In this document: in pieces, positions 47,115 through 56,658 of the stretch
How positions within the stretch are numbered: the first letter of the stretch is position 1
Layout of the letters: the number at the start of each line of letters is the position of its first letter
Source of the DNA: Umboniibacter marinipuniceus
Lineage (GTDB): Bacteria > Pseudomonadota > Gammaproteobacteria > Pseudomonadales > DSM-25080
NCBI RefSeq assembly: GCF_003688415.1
Contig: NZ_REFJ01000005.1
Coordinates: forward strand, 241,890-305,889
Direction: 5' to 3'
Length of the DNA stretch: 64,000 nt
Program-made: the position numbers and the translations under genes
Notes under the pieces: model-generated
What the model saw: the letters and a program-made list of their open reading frames with translations, nothing else
The model's database searches: none
What the model was told of the DNA's origin: nothing

Positions 47115-47594
47115 ATGAAGATCAACTATACGCAACTGATGAAGGCGGTAATCCCCACGATACGCCACTGTGAAGTACTGGGAATAAGCACTGTAGAAGC
47201 GTCTGCCGGTAAGCTTAAGTTGGCAATGCCCTGGAAGGAAGACATGTTAGGTGATCGAGACCGAGAGATTATCCACGGCGGAGCACTTACTACGCTGTTG
47301 GATACCACCTGTGGCTTTGCCTCAGCGTCAGCCTTAGACCCTTGGGGGCTTGCTCCTACGCTAGACCTTCGTATTGATTATATGCGCCCAGCTGAACCCA
47401 GAAAGACGGTGTTTGGTTTTGCTGAAGTCTATCGAAAGACAACTAACGTGATCTTTACCCGTGGTATTGCTTTTCACGAGGGTGAAGAGGATGAGCCGAT
47501 TGCGCATTGTACGGCCACTTTCATGCAGTTAGATAAAACGGCGAGCGCTGGCCTAGAAGAGTGGCTTCGCCAATTTGAAGTGGAGGAAGTCTAA
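47115..47594 (+). CDS. PaaI-type hotdog-fold thioesterase
   Basis: The 159-residue protein has the acyl-CoA thioesterase PaaI pattern: REIIHGGALTTLLDTTCGFA, with the HGG motif at the start of the long hotdog helix, then LDLRIDYMRPAEPRKTVFG. These enzymes hydrolyse aryl- or acyl-CoA thioesters. It is followed with a one-base overlap (TAATG) by a second, related gene. The two may act as a heteromer, since hotdog proteins work as dimers of dimers (inference). Confidence 0.85.
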   Translation: MKINYTQLMKAVIPTIRHCEVLGISTVEASAGKLKLAMPWKEDMLGDRDREIIHGGALTTLLDTTCGFASASALDPWGLAPTLDLRIDYMRPAEPRKTVFGFAEVYRKTTNVIFTRGIAFHEGEEDEPIAHCTATFMQLDKTASAGLEEWLRQFEVEEV

Positions 47595-48058
47595 TGGGAA
47601 CAAGTTTATCTGCCTTGGTGGAAGCGCAGGAGTACGGTTCCATTGATAGCCTAGTGGCGGCGATTCCCTATGCTGAACTCATTGGGGTAGAGGGTATGCA
47701 GCTGGGCAGCGAATTGATTTTTAAGTTGCCTCGAAACCCAGACAACATTGGCAATCCAAGCCTGCCTGCAATTCACGGTGGGGTAATTGGCGGCTTCATG
47801 GAAGTGGTGGCTATGTTGGAAGTGCTCTACGAAACGAAAGTTACCACTTTACCCAAGGTGGTAGATTTCTCCATTGACTATATCCGTGCCGGTCGTGACC
47901 AGGACACCTTCGCCCGAGCCGAGGTAGTTCGCCGCGGAAGAAATGTGGTCAACGTTTCTATCAGCGCTTGGCAAACTTCCGAAGATACGCCGATTGCTAA
48001 TGCTCGGGCGCATTTCTTGATCAAGCCTGTGTCAGCCGTTTCGCCACTAAGTGGCTAG
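47594..48058 (+). CDS. Second PaaI-type hotdog-fold thioesterase
   Basis: The 154-residue hotdog protein is only distantly similar to its neighbour. It has LPAIHGGVIGGFMEVVAMLEVLYE in the active-site region (conserved HGG) and VVDFSIDYIRAGRDQDTFARAEV. It is translationally coupled to the upstream thioesterase gene. Its last codons run into a 10-bp tandem repeat, which provides the stop codon; the C-terminal end may therefore have been altered by the repeat. Confidence 0.83.
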   Translation: MGTSLSALVEAQEYGSIDSLVAAIPYAELIGVEGMQLGSELIFKLPRNPDNIGNPSLPAIHGGVIGGFMEVVAMLEVLYETKVTTLPKVVDFSIDYIRAGRDQDTFARAEVVRRGRNVVNVSISAWQTSEDTPIANARAHFLIKPVSAVSPLSG

Positions 48059-48130
48059 TCAAAGCTAGTTAAAGCTAGTTAAAGCTAGTCAAAGCTAGTC
48101 AAAGCTAGTCACAGCTATTCAAAGCTATTA
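48051..48130. repeat. 10-bp tandem repeat (AAAGCTAGTC), about eight units
   Basis: Eight consecutive 10-bp units occur: GTGGCTAGTC, AAAGCTAGTT twice, AAAGCTAGTC three times, ACAGCTATTC and AAAGCTATTA. The outer units have diverged and the middle ones are identical. The repeat begins at the stop codon of the second thioesterase gene and lies between it and a convergent lipid-kinase-like gene. Each unit contains AGCT and a near-palindromic GCTAG(C). It is probably a slippage-prone minisatellite, possibly with a role in termination. Confidence 0.9.
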
Positions 48131-48169
48131 AATAGGCTAGCCCTAAAGCAGGCTCATAGTGATTTGGGG

Positions 48170-49036
48170 CTATCTGTAGATGGGGACACGCAATGCATCG
48201 CTGATCACCTCAACTCGCAGTGTCTTGGCGGGGGGATAGAGTTCACCGTCAATCTGTAGGGCCGTGGGTTGGTCGAACTCAACGTGCAGTTCAGGTTGTT
48301 GGTAGTGCAGTACATTAGGGTTGCTAATAAACCCCCCGGTTTTTAACCGAGGTAGCTCGCGATAGAGTTCCGAATTATTCAGTGGCGCAACCTCGGTAAT
48401 ACTTAGGGTGCGATTGTTCAACTTTGCCTGTGGCAAGAGACACATGCCAGACCCTGCAAAGCGTCCCTTGCCAATTAATAGTAAAATACGGTCCGCTTGA
48501 TGATCACCAAAACACAAGGTTACCGGTTTTCGCTCCTTCAACATGGCAAGCAGTGAACGCCAATATTTGAAACGACCCTGTGGGTTGTCCTGCATATAGC
48601 TTAAGACCTGAGTGTCAAAACCACAGCCCACGCTATTTAGTCCCAGCGCCGTGTAATGGTCCGTAGTGACTTTAAAGAAGTCGATGCTTTGGGTTGGATT
48701 ACTGAGTGCTAGACCCAGGGCGCCAGAAAAATTGAGCGGAGCTTTGAGTGAGCGGCACCAATCGTTGCCTGAACCTTTGGGGATTGGAGCTAGGCAGAGC
48801 GGCCTCGATTCCGTTGGCTGCATGGCATTCAAAGCTCGGTGTAGTGTCCCGTCGCCGCCAGCGACCAAGAAGAATTGCTCACCACGGGCTACGAGCGCCT
48901 GTAATTGCTCCCGCTGTTCCTGCTCAGAGTGAGTTTGGTGCCATTCAATGTTGGGATGCTTAGCACATTCACGGGACAGTCTCTTGGAGAGCGAACCGCT
49001 GCGTCCAGATTGCCGATTGATAAAGCCGTGCCACAT
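48170..49036 (-). CDS. Diacylglycerol/lipid kinase family protein (YegS-like)
   Basis: The 288-residue protein has the catalytic-domain features of the diacylglycerol kinase superfamily. These are FINRQSG near the N terminus, the nucleotide motif AGGDGTLHRAL (59-69), PIPKGSGNDWCRSL, a GLNSVGCGFD block and a C-terminal PTALQIDGELYPP. Such proteins phosphorylate diacylglycerol, sphingoid or phosphatidylglycerol lipids; the substrate is not predictable here. It diverges from htpG. Confidence 0.85.
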   Translation of the reverse strand: MWHGFINRQSGRSGSLSKRLSRECAKHPNIEWHQTHSEQEQREQLQALVARGEQFFLVAGGDGTLHRALNAMQPTESRPLCLAPIPKGSGNDWCRSLKAPLNFSGALGLALSNPTQSIDFFKVTTDHYTALGLNSVGCGFDTQVLSYMQDNPQGRFKYWRSLLAMLKERKPVTLCFGDHQADRILLLIGKGRFAGSGMCLLPQAKLNNRTLSITEVAPLNNSELYRELPRLKTGGFISNPNVLHYQQPELHVEFDQPTALQIDGELYPPAKTLRVEVISDALRVPIYR

Positions 49037-49073
49037 AGTTTTAAAGCCTATTATTTTTTTCGCCCTATCATAC

Positions 49074-49103
49074 CTTGAAAACTGGCTGACGCATCCCCAT
49101 TTA
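49074..49103 (+). promoter_or_regulatory. Sigma32 (heat-shock) promoter of htpG
   Basis: CTTGAAA (49074-49080), a 14-base spacer and CCCCAT followed by TTA (49095-49103) match the RpoH consensus almost perfectly. The predicted start is about 35 bases upstream of the htpG ATG. Confidence 0.9.
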
Positions 49104-49142
49104 TTGAGACAGATAACAAAACCGCCTACTTAGGAGTTCATC

Positions 49143-51044
49143 ATGACGGCAGAAACCGCAAACGAAAAACATGGTTTTCAGACCGAAGCCAAGCAATTGC
49201 TTCAGTTAATGATTCATTCTTTGTATTCAAATAAAGAAATTTTCCTTCGCGAGTTAATCTCAAACGCCTCTGATGCAGCGGATAAGCTGCGCTTCGAAGC
49301 ATTGAGTAATGATTCTCTCTACGAAAATGACCCAAATTTACGTATTCGCATTAGCTTTGATGCCGATGCAGGTACCTTGACCATTGATGACAATGGTATC
49401 GGGATGACCCGAGACGAAGCGATGGCGAATCTTGGTACCATTGCACGTTCGGGAACTTCAGAGTTCATTAAGAACCTCAGTGGCGACCAGCAGAAGGATT
49501 CTCAGCTAATTGGTCAGTTTGGTGTAGGTTTTTACTCGGCGTTTATTGTGGCGGACAAAGTGGATGTCTTTACCCGCAAGGCGGGTGCGGCAGCTGCTGA
49601 CGGCGTGCATTGGTCTTCGACTGGCGAAGCCGACTTTGATATTGCTACCCTAGAGAAAGCAGAGCGCGGTACCCGTATTGTGCTAACACTCAAGGAAGAG
49701 GGGAAAGAATTTGCTGACAACTTCCGTCTGCGAAGCATCATCAAAAAATACTCTGATCATATTGCCATTCCGGTTGAAATGGAGAAGCTCCATTACGGCG
49801 AAGAAGAGAAGCCAGAGACACCAGAGTATGAAGCAGTAAACGATGCAACGGCACTCTGGGCTCGTTCTCGCCAAGAGGTTAGCGACGAAGAGTACCAAAC
49901 TTTCTACAAGCACATTAGCAATGACTTCCAAGACCCAGCTAGCTGGAGTCATAATCGTGTTGAAGGCAAGTTGGAGTATACCAGTTTGCTATTTGTGCCC
50001 AAGAAGGCACCGTTTGATCTGTACCACCGTGAAGCAAGCCGTGGTTTGAAGCTCTATGTGCAGCGTACCTTCATTATGGATGATGCCGAACAGTTCCTGC
50101 CGCTCTACTTACGTTTCATTAAGGGTGTAGTGGATTCGAATGACCTGAGTTTGAACGTTTCGCGTGAAATTCTTCAGCAGGACCCTGCGGTAGATTCAAT
50201 GAAAAATGCGCTCACTAAGCGCTCTTTGGATATGCTTAGCAAATTGGCAAACAAACAACCTGAGGTCTATCAGGAGATTTGGAACGAGTTTGGCTCCGTG
50301 CTAAAAGAAGGCCCAGCGGAAGATGCCAACAATAAAGAGAAGATTGCTAAACTACTTCGCTTTGCTACAACTCAGAGCGAAACTTCCGTTCAGGATCAAA
50401 GTTTAGAGAACTATGTCTCGCGCATGAAAGCAGGGCAGAAGGACATTTATTTTGTCTGTGCTGAGAACTTCAATACCGCGAAGCACAGCCCGCATTTAGA
50501 AGTGTTCCGTCGTAAAGGGATTGAGGTCCTGTTGCTGACGGATCGTGTGGATGAGTGGTTCATTGCTCACCTGAATGAATTCGACGGCAAGAGCTTCAAA
50601 GATGTCGCCAAAGGCTCACTCGATCTAGGCGAGTTGGAAGACGAGTCAGACAAGAAGGCGGCTGAAGAGGCTTCTGAAACTAATAAGGCGTTACTCGAGC
50701 GCGTTCAAGCTATCTTGGCTGACGAGGTAGAGGCGGTTCGTGCCACAACTCGCTTAGTTGAGTCCCCAGCTTGCCTAGTAGTTGCTGAAGACGAAATGGG
50801 ATTGCAGATGCGTAAGCTCATGGAAGCAGCTGGTCAGGAAGTACCGTCGGCGAAACCGACCTTGGAGCTCAATGTTGATCACGCTTTGGTGGCAAAAATG
50901 GATACCGAGACCGACGAAGATCGCTTTGCTGAACTTAGCCATTTGCTATTAGGGCAGGCGAAGCTAGCGGCGGGTGATCAGTTGGAAGATCCGGCAACAT
51001 TTGTGGCTCGACTTAACAAATTGCTGCTTGAGTTGTCTAACTAA
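49143..51044 (+). CDS. htpG: HtpG, Hsp90-type chaperone
   Basis: HtpG is the bacterial Hsp90, an ATP-dependent dimeric chaperone that matures client proteins under stress. The 633-residue protein opens with [38 protein letters not shown]. It has the ATP-lid elements DNGIGMT and [12 protein letters not shown], and lacks the eukaryotic charged linker and the C-terminal MEEVD. A sigma32 promoter lies directly upstream and a strong terminator downstream, so it is a single heat-shock gene. Confidence 0.98.
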   Translation: MTAETANEKHGFQTEAKQLLQLMIHSLYSNKEIFLRELISNASDAADKLRFEALSNDSLYENDPNLRIRISFDADAGTLTIDDNGIGMTRDEAMANLGTIARSGTSEFIKNLSGDQQKDSQLIGQFGVGFYSAFIVADKVDVFTRKAGAAAADGVHWSSTGEADFDIATLEKAERGTRIVLTLKEEGKEFADNFRLRSIIKKYSDHIAIPVEMEKLHYGEEEKPETPEYEAVNDATALWARSRQEVSDEEYQTFYKHISNDFQDPASWSHNRVEGKLEYTSLLFVPKKAPFDLYHREASRGLKLYVQRTFIMDDAEQFLPLYLRFIKGVVDSNDLSLNVSREILQQDPAVDSMKNALTKRSLDMLSKLANKQPEVYQEIWNEFGSVLKEGPAEDANNKEKIAKLLRFATTQSETSVQDQSLENYVSRMKAGQKDIYFVCAENFNTAKHSPHLEVFRRKGIEVLLLTDRVDEWFIAHLNEFDGKSFKDVAKGSLDLGELEDESDKKAAEEASETNKALLERVQAILADEVEAVRATTRLVESPACLVVAEDEMGLQMRKLMEAAGQEVPSAKPTLELNVDHALVAKMDTETDEDRFAELSHLLLGQAKLAAGDQLEDPATFVARLNKLLLELSN

Positions 51045-51108
51045 GGATTGAGAATGAGGTATTGTTGATCTAGAACCTACCTCATGGAACTCAGAATCTG
51101 TTAAACTG

Positions 51109-51143
51109 ACGTGCGAATGGCGGAAGCTATTCGCACGTTTTTC
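51109..51143 (+). terminator. Rho-independent terminator of htpG
   Basis: ACGTGCGAAT (51109-51118) pairs perfectly with ATTCGCACGT (51129-51138), with a 10-base loop, followed by TTTTTC. It lies 64 bases after the htpG stop. Confidence 0.93.
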
Positions 51144-51244
51144 TTTCTCTTAGAATAATAAAAATAACCATCTGAGCATTGACTATGCTTGTGATACACG
51201 GAGTTTAGCAAGGGTAATCTCAACCTGAGCGTATGCGGGATACT

Positions 51245-52270
51245 ATGACAAACACTACAACAAAAGTTGCCGTTCTTGGTGGCGGAAGCTTCGGAACGGT
51301 TTTAGCGAATCTAGTGGCCGGGAATGGGATCAGCTGTGCGCTGTGGATGCGCAATGAGCAGCGAGCCGCTGAGGTGATGAACAGCCGTGAGAACGCGGAG
51401 TATTTTCCAGGCTTTATACTTGATAAGCGACTTAACATTACTAGTAATTTCGACGAAGCGATCGAAGATGCTGAGCTTATTATTATGGCGGTGCCTTCAT
51501 CGGCTTATGATACGGTGTGCAGTCAGCTTGAGCAGCGAATTTCGCGCAATACTTTGATTCTATCAACAGCGAAAGGTATTCGCGCTGACGGCTTCCGATT
51601 AATGAGTGAAGTGATTCAAGAGCATTTACCACACAACCCTGTAGGGGTGTTGTCGGGGCCGAACCTCGCCAAGGAAATAGCCGATAATCAATACACCGCT
51701 ACGCTTGTGGCCAGTGCCTCGACAGAGGTTGTGGAAGCCTCACAAACCGCGCTAGCGTCACCCACTTTTCGAGTATATGCTGGTGATGACCCACAGGGGG
51801 CCGAACTAGCGGGAGCGTTGAAAAATATCTATGCCATTATTGCTGGAATTACTGGCAGTATGCAGTTAGGACAGAATACTGTCAGCATGTTGATCACACG
51901 GTCTCTAGCGGAAATGTGCCGCTTGGCGAGTGAGTTGGGCGCAGAGCCAATGACCTTTATGGGTTTAGCGGGAGTAGGTGACTTATTCGTCACCTGTACG
52001 TCGCCCTTGTCTCGAAATTATCGAGTTGGTCAGGCGTTAGGGCAGGGCAAGACGCTAGAGCAGGCTGTTGCGGAAATTGGGCAAACGGCCGAAGGTGTAG
52101 CAACGCTGAAAACCGTCTACGACAAAGCTCAGGAATTAGGGGTTAGAATGCCGTTGGTTGACGGCCTTTACCGACTGATTTACGAGCACGTTGAAATTAG
52201 CGAGATCATCACTTCGTTGATGACAGCGCAACAGGCCACGGATGTTGAACATAAGGTGAAGGGAATATGA
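51245..52270 (+). CDS. gpsA: Glycerol-3-phosphate dehydrogenase [NAD(P)+]
   Basis: GpsA reduces dihydroxyacetone phosphate to sn-glycerol 3-phosphate for phospholipid synthesis. The 341-residue protein has the Rossmann start VAVLGGGSFGTVLANL, LSGPNLAKEIA, and the catalytic Lys in ELAGALKNIYAIIAGI, followed by GLAGVGDLFVTC. I chose the ATG at 51245, with GGGA four bases upstream; an ATG at 51233 would add four residues. It overlaps the DUF4389 gene (ATGA) and heads a four-gene operon. Confidence 0.97.
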   Translation: MTNTTTKVAVLGGGSFGTVLANLVAGNGISCALWMRNEQRAAEVMNSRENAEYFPGFILDKRLNITSNFDEAIEDAELIIMAVPSSAYDTVCSQLEQRISRNTLILSTAKGIRADGFRLMSEVIQEHLPHNPVGVLSGPNLAKEIADNQYTATLVASASTEVVEASQTALASPTFRVYAGDDPQGAELAGALKNIYAIIAGITGSMQLGQNTVSMLITRSLAEMCRLASELGAEPMTFMGLAGVGDLFVTCTSPLSRNYRVGQALGQGKTLEQAVAEIGQTAEGVATLKTVYDKAQELGVRMPLVDGLYRLIYEHVEISEIITSLMTAQQATDVEHKVKGI

Positions 52271-52545
52271 AGCCAGAATCTAAATACCGTTTTTTTGAGG
52301 ACGCCCATTGGGTGCGATTGCTACTCATGGCCATTTTTTGGCTGGTGGTGCCCGTTATCCAGTTTCTAATCGGCGTAGTCGCCATTGTTCAAGCTCTGGC
52401 GGCGCTGGTTCGTCAAGAGCCAATTGAGTCACTCACGCCGCTGGGTTCGCAGTTAGCTCGTTGGGTGCTGCAAATTAATGACTTCTTGGTCTACCGCTCT
52501 GACCGTCGACCGTTCCCTCTTTCGGACTGGCCTGACGCGGAGTGA
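52267..52545 (+). CDS. DUF4389 family small membrane protein
   Basis: The 92-residue protein has one long hydrophobic region (about residues 15-50) and the conserved ending WVLQINDFLVYRSDRRPFPLSDWP, typical of DUF4389. The function is unknown. It sits between gpsA and sixA with four-base overlaps on both sides, so it is surely translated with them. Confidence 0.85.
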   Translation: MKPESKYRFFEDAHWVRLLLMAIFWLVVPVIQFLIGVVAIVQALAALVRQEPIESLTPLGSQLARWVLQINDFLVYRSDRRPFPLSDWPDAE

Positions 52546-52994
52546 AGCTGTATATATTGCGTCACGGTACCGCGGAACGCTGGATCAACGACAGTATGGA
52601 TTTTGATCGTCAGCTGACGGAGTTTGGCGTGGCGCAAATTGAGCAGCTAGTGGCGCAGTGGCGTCCGCAATTTTCTCAGTTGGAAACTTGGGTCAGTCCC
52701 TATCAGCGTACCCAGCAAACGGCAAAAGTCTTGCTGGGGACTAACGCGAGCTACCACACTACTCGGTTAATCACGCCCGAGGCCTCGTTAGCGAGTCTGC
52801 TTAATCTGCTGCCCGAGCAAACTCAGGATCTACTGCTAGTGAGCCATCAGCCGTTGGTGAGTGCTTTGGTCGCAAAATTATCGGGTCAATCACCCTATGA
52901 TTGCCCTATGTCACCTGCCTCGCTGGCAGTTCTTGAGGGCGATGTTATGGCTTCTGGCTGTATGGATCTCATCGCACTTAATCACTTCGTTTGA
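52542..52994 (+). CDS. sixA: SixA-type phosphohistidine phosphatase
   Basis: SixA removes phosphate from histidine in phosphotransfer proteins such as ArcB and the nitrogen phosphotransferase system. The 150-residue protein has the histidine-phosphatase signature LYILRHGTAE (catalytic His8), SPYQRTQQTA, and the second histidine in LLLVSHQPLVS. It starts with GTG overlapping the upstream stop (GTGA). The minimal length is usual for SixA. Confidence 0.9.
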   Translation: MKLYILRHGTAERWINDSMDFDRQLTEFGVAQIEQLVAQWRPQFSQLETWVSPYQRTQQTAKVLLGTNASYHTTRLITPEASLASLLNLLPEQTQDLLLVSHQPLVSALVAKLSGQSPYDCPMSPASLAVLEGDVMASGCMDLIALNHFV

Positions 52995-53006
52995 GATTGA
53001 TTTACC

Positions 53007-53867
53007 ATGCTTGAAAAGCAGTTTAGCTGTGCCGATTTAAGCTTGGCTGGTGTCTATTACCCTGGCCAAGCCAGCGATGAGGGCGAACACCTTCCCGTTA
53101 TTGCGCTCCATGGTTGGCTTGATAATGCTGCCAGTTTCCACCGTTTAGCGCCGCTACTGGCGCCACACCCAGTTCTTGCTCTTGATTTGGCGGGTCACGG
53201 CCAGAGTGATCATCGGCCTGCCTCAGCGGGGTATTCAATTTGGGCAGACATCAGTGATGTACTGTCGGTTGCGAATCAGATGGGATGGGAGCGGTTTGCG
53301 CTGGTTGCGCACTCGCGTGGTGCGGCTATTGCAACACTGATTACTGCGGTTTCGCCTCAACGCGTAGCGCATCTAGCTTGGTTAGATGGGGGGTGGCCGA
53401 TGCTTGCCGGTGATAACGATTTTGTGTCGCAATTACGCGAGTCGGTGGCAGATCAGCTTGCCGAAGAGGGCGAAAAACGTGCCTTTCCCAGTTTTGATCA
53501 TGCGGTAATTGCTCGTCGGCGAGGGCTGTTTAAATTAAGCGAAAGTGCTGCACGAGTGTTAACAGAACGTGGGACGCGCCAGACCAACCGTGGTTTTGAA
53601 TGGTCATCCGATCGTCAACTTATGGCTGCCTCCCCGGTGCGCTTAATGCGCTCGCAGATGGAGCAGGCTATGGCAGCAATCGAATGTGATATTCAGCTAT
53701 TTTACGCCGACTGTGAGCGAACAGATATGAATCGTTGGCGTTCAAAATTACGCGAGCTTAAAGGAGTTGAGAGCTTTGCGATGGCGGGTGAGCATCACTT
53801 GCACATGGAATCAGCAGCCGACGAAATTGCCCAGCGATTGATTGCGAGTTATCAATCACTGGACTGA
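53007..53867 (+). CDS. Alpha/beta hydrolase
   Basis: The 286-residue cytoplasmic alpha/beta hydrolase has an oxyanion-loop motif ALHGWLDNAASF, nucleophile Ser103 in VAHSRGAA, and a C-terminal GEHHLHMESAADEI supplying the catalytic His. The HGWLDN start places it near serine hydrolase-like/MEST-type esterases. The substrate is unknown. It lies 12 bases after sixA and is the last gene of the gpsA operon. Confidence 0.85.
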   Translation: MLEKQFSCADLSLAGVYYPGQASDEGEHLPVIALHGWLDNAASFHRLAPLLAPHPVLALDLAGHGQSDHRPASAGYSIWADISDVLSVANQMGWERFALVAHSRGAAIATLITAVSPQRVAHLAWLDGGWPMLAGDNDFVSQLRESVADQLAEEGEKRAFPSFDHAVIARRRGLFKLSESAARVLTERGTRQTNRGFEWSSDRQLMAASPVRLMRSQMEQAMAAIECDIQLFYADCERTDMNRWRSKLRELKGVESFAMAGEHHLHMESAADEIAQRLIASYQSLD

Positions 53868-53876
53868 GGGCACGGC

Positions 53877-54419
53877 TTAGTTGGCAATAAGGGAAAGGAA
53901 TTCAGCGCGAGTTTCCGAGCGCTCTTTGAATTTACCTAGCATTGCCGAAGTTTTCATGGATGAATTCTGTTTTTCTACACCGCGCATCATCATACACATG
54001 TGTTTGGCTTCAACAACAACGGCAACGCCGTCAGCACCAGTCACTTCTTGAATGGTGGTAGCAATCTGGTGGGTCAAGGACTCCTGAATTTGCAGCCGAC
54101 GGGCAAACATATCCACTATTCGCGCAAGCTTAGACAGGCCAAGGACTTTTCCTGTAGGCAGATAGGCGATATGAGCCTTACCGATGAAAGGTAATAAGTG
54201 GTGTTCGCAGAGCGAATATAGCTCGATGTCTTTGACGATGACCATTTCACGAGAGTCACTAGGAAATAGCGCGCCGTTGATTACTGTCTCGAGATCTTGA
54301 GTGTAGCCTTGGTTGAGAAATTCAAACGCCTTTGCTGCGCGTTTGGGAGTGTCTTGTAGACCAGGGCGATTTAAATCTTCACCAATGGCTTCGATAATAC
54401 TGGCAAATGCCTTTTCCAT
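53877..54419 (-). CDS. folE: GTP cyclohydrolase I
   Basis: FolE converts GTP to 7,8-dihydroneopterin triphosphate, the first step of folate synthesis. The 180-residue protein has the zinc and active-site motif [41 protein letters not shown], and [20 protein letters not shown], which supplies the third zinc ligand Cys. The length is that of the short bacterial form. It converges on the hydrolase gene with only nine bases between the stops. Confidence 0.97.
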   Translation of the reverse strand: MEKAFASIIEAIGEDLNRPGLQDTPKRAAKAFEFLNQGYTQDLETVINGALFPSDSREMVIVKDIELYSLCEHHLLPFIGKAHIAYLPTGKVLGLSKLARIVDMFARRLQIQESLTHQIATTIQEVTGADGVAVVVEAKHMCMMMRGVEKQNSSMKTSAMLGKFKERSETRAEFLSLIAN

Positions 54420-54541
54420 TTGTCGTCTCTTTTTGGTCAGTTATGGTTTACGAATAAAAACTCGCATGATCCTTACGTAAAAACTTGGGTTTAGGATCTA
54501 TGCTTCGTATTATAGGGTAATAACTAGTTGAGTGGGAAATA

Positions 54542-55465
54542 ATGCAGGATTCAATTGATTCTTTAGCAACGGAGTTAATCACCGTTCGCGACTATATTCG
54601 CTGGGGGGCAAGTACTTTCGAGCGCGCTGGGCTGTATTTCGGTCACGGAACCGATAATGCTTGGGACGATGCAGTGCAAATTGTTCTGCATACATTGAAC
54701 CTGCCGCCGGAGAGCGATCAAATGGTGTTAGATGCCCGGCTGGCGCCAAGTGAGCGTAAGCAGGTGTTGAAGTTACTATCACGTCGTGCCGAAGAGCGAG
54801 TGCCAACGCCCTATTTGTTAGGCTATGCCTGGTTCTGCGGGATGCGTTTTAAAGTGGATGAGCGGGTGTTGATTCCTCGCAGTCCCATTGCGGAATTGAT
54901 TGAGTCGGGCTTTCAACCTTGGTTGGTATCGGAGCCAAAGCGAATCTTGGACCTGTGCACAGGTAGCGGTTGTATTGGCTTAGCCTGCGCGGATGCGTTT
55001 CCGCATGCCGAGGTAGATTTGGCAGATATTTCTACTGACGCCTTAGCGGTGGCGGCTGAGAATATCGCTTGGCATCAGATGGGACATCGAGTGGTGGCAG
55101 TTAACTCGGATCTCTTTGACAGTTTATCGGGGCGTCGCTACGACATCATTGTCTCCAATCCACCCTATGTGGACGCGCAGGATATGTCAGATCTGCCGGC
55201 AGAATATCATCATGAGCCTGAACTCGCGTTGGCAGCGGGTAATGATGGCTTGGATTTGGTCCGACGGATACTGATTGAGGCGCCCAAGCATCTGAGCGAA
55301 GATGGTATCTTGATTTGTGAATTAGGTAATTCATGGGTGCATCTTCAGGATGCATACCCTGAGATACCTTTTACCTGGTTGGAGTTTGAACGCGGTGGTC
55401 ACGGAGTTTTTCTCCTGACGGCTGGTGAGCTCTTGGCACATAAAGACGCCTTTTCAACACGATAA
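54542..55465 (+). CDS. prmB: PrmB, ribosomal protein L3 N5-glutamine methyltransferase
   Basis: PrmB methylates a glutamine of ribosomal protein L3 using S-adenosylmethionine. The 307-residue protein has an N-terminal helical domain, the AdoMet loop [14 protein letters not shown], and the glutamine-methylase motif [14 protein letters not shown]. Length and N terminus fit PrmB better than PrmC. It is followed at about 100 bases by aroC, the usual prmB-aroC order. Confidence 0.95.
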   Translation: MQDSIDSLATELITVRDYIRWGASTFERAGLYFGHGTDNAWDDAVQIVLHTLNLPPESDQMVLDARLAPSERKQVLKLLSRRAEERVPTPYLLGYAWFCGMRFKVDERVLIPRSPIAELIESGFQPWLVSEPKRILDLCTGSGCIGLACADAFPHAEVDLADISTDALAVAAENIAWHQMGHRVVAVNSDLFDSLSGRRYDIIVSNPPYVDAQDMSDLPAEYHHEPELALAAGNDGLDLVRRILIEAPKHLSEDGILICELGNSWVHLQDAYPEIPFTWLEFERGGHGVFLLTAGELLAHKDAFSTR

Positions 55466-55571
55466 CCCACGCGACTAGGCACCTTGCAGTACCCTCGTTA
55501 TGATGGTTTTAATTCGCGCTAGCCGCCTAGGTCGCGTCATGGTTTACAGCATTAAAGATTAAGGAAGGGCA

Positions 55572-56654
55572 ATGTCCGGCAATACTATCGGCAAATTATT
55601 TTCGGTGAGCACCTTTGGTGAGAGCCACGGTGTGGCCTTGGGGTGTGTGGTTGATGGTTGTCCACCAGGCATTGAGCTTAACGAGGCTATTCTGCAAGTC
55701 GACCTCGATCGCCGCAAGCCGGGGCAGTCTAAGTTTACTACTCAGCGTCGCGAAGCGGATGAAGTGCGAATTCTATCGGGCGTTTTCGAGGGGAAGACCA
55801 CGGGTACGTCTATTGGTATGGTGATCGAGAATACCGATCAGCGTTCTAAGGACTACGGTGATATCAAGCATAAGTTTCGCCCCGGACATGCCGATTACAC
55901 CTATTGGCAGAAGTATGGCATCCGTGACTATCGTGGCGGTGGACGGTCGTCAGCGCGTGAGACTGCTATGCGCGTTGCTGCCGGTACAATCGCCAAGCAA
56001 GTGCTAAAGCAGCTGGGGATTGAAGTACGTGCGTATCTCTCGCAGTTGGGACCCATAGCGCTCCCGTTGGTAGCCTGGGATGGCGTAGAAGAGAATCCAT
56101 TCTTCTGTGCCGATCCAACTAAAATTGAAGCGTTAGAAGCCTACATGGTTCAGTTACGCCGTGACGGCGACTCCGTTGGTGCCAAGGTAACTGTGGTAGC
56201 CAGTGGCGTTGAAGTTGGCTTGGGTGAGCCGGTTTTCGATCGTTTAGATGCTGAATTGGCGCATAGCCTGATGAGTATTAATGCGGTGAAAGGCGTGGAA
56301 ATTGGTGCGGGCTTTGACTGTATCACGCAACGCGGTTCGGAGCATCGCGACGAGATGACTCCCGGGGGCTTTAAATCCAACCACGCTGGCGGCGTCTTAG
56401 GTGGTATTTCTACCGGGCAGGATATCGTTGCCAGCATTGCGATGAAGCCCACTTCGAGTATCACGGTATCGGGCGAGACGATCGATATTGAAGGCAATAG
56501 CACCGAACTTATCACTAAAGGTAGGCATGACCCATGCGTGGGAATCCGAGCGGTACCCATTGCAGAGGCAATGATGGCGATTACTCTATTGGATCATGTT
56601 TTGCGTCATCGAGCTCAAAATCAGGGCGTTAGCACCATAACGCCGAAAATCTAA
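55572..56654 (+). CDS. aroC: Chorismate synthase
   Basis: AroC eliminates phosphate from EPSP to form chorismate, using reduced FMN. The 360-residue protein has [38 protein letters not shown] and the C-terminal [26 protein letters not shown] precedes the ATG. The MFS transporter gene starts four bases after its stop. Confidence 0.98.
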   Translation: MSGNTIGKLFSVSTFGESHGVALGCVVDGCPPGIELNEAILQVDLDRRKPGQSKFTTQRREADEVRILSGVFEGKTTGTSIGMVIENTDQRSKDYGDIKHKFRPGHADYTYWQKYGIRDYRGGGRSSARETAMRVAAGTIAKQVLKQLGIEVRAYLSQLGPIALPLVAWDGVEENPFFCADPTKIEALEAYMVQLRRDGDSVGAKVTVVASGVEVGLGEPVFDRLDAELAHSLMSINAVKGVEIGAGFDCITQRGSEHRDEMTPGGFKSNHAGGVLGGISTGQDIVASIAMKPTSSITVSGETIDIEGNSTELITKGRHDPCVGIRAVPIAEAMMAITLLDHVLRHRAQNQGVSTITPKI

Positions 56655-56658
56655 GCTG

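Noticed and set aside
48051-48130. CRISPR array
   Set aside because: Units are 10 bp and directly adjacent with no spacers, and there are no cas genes.
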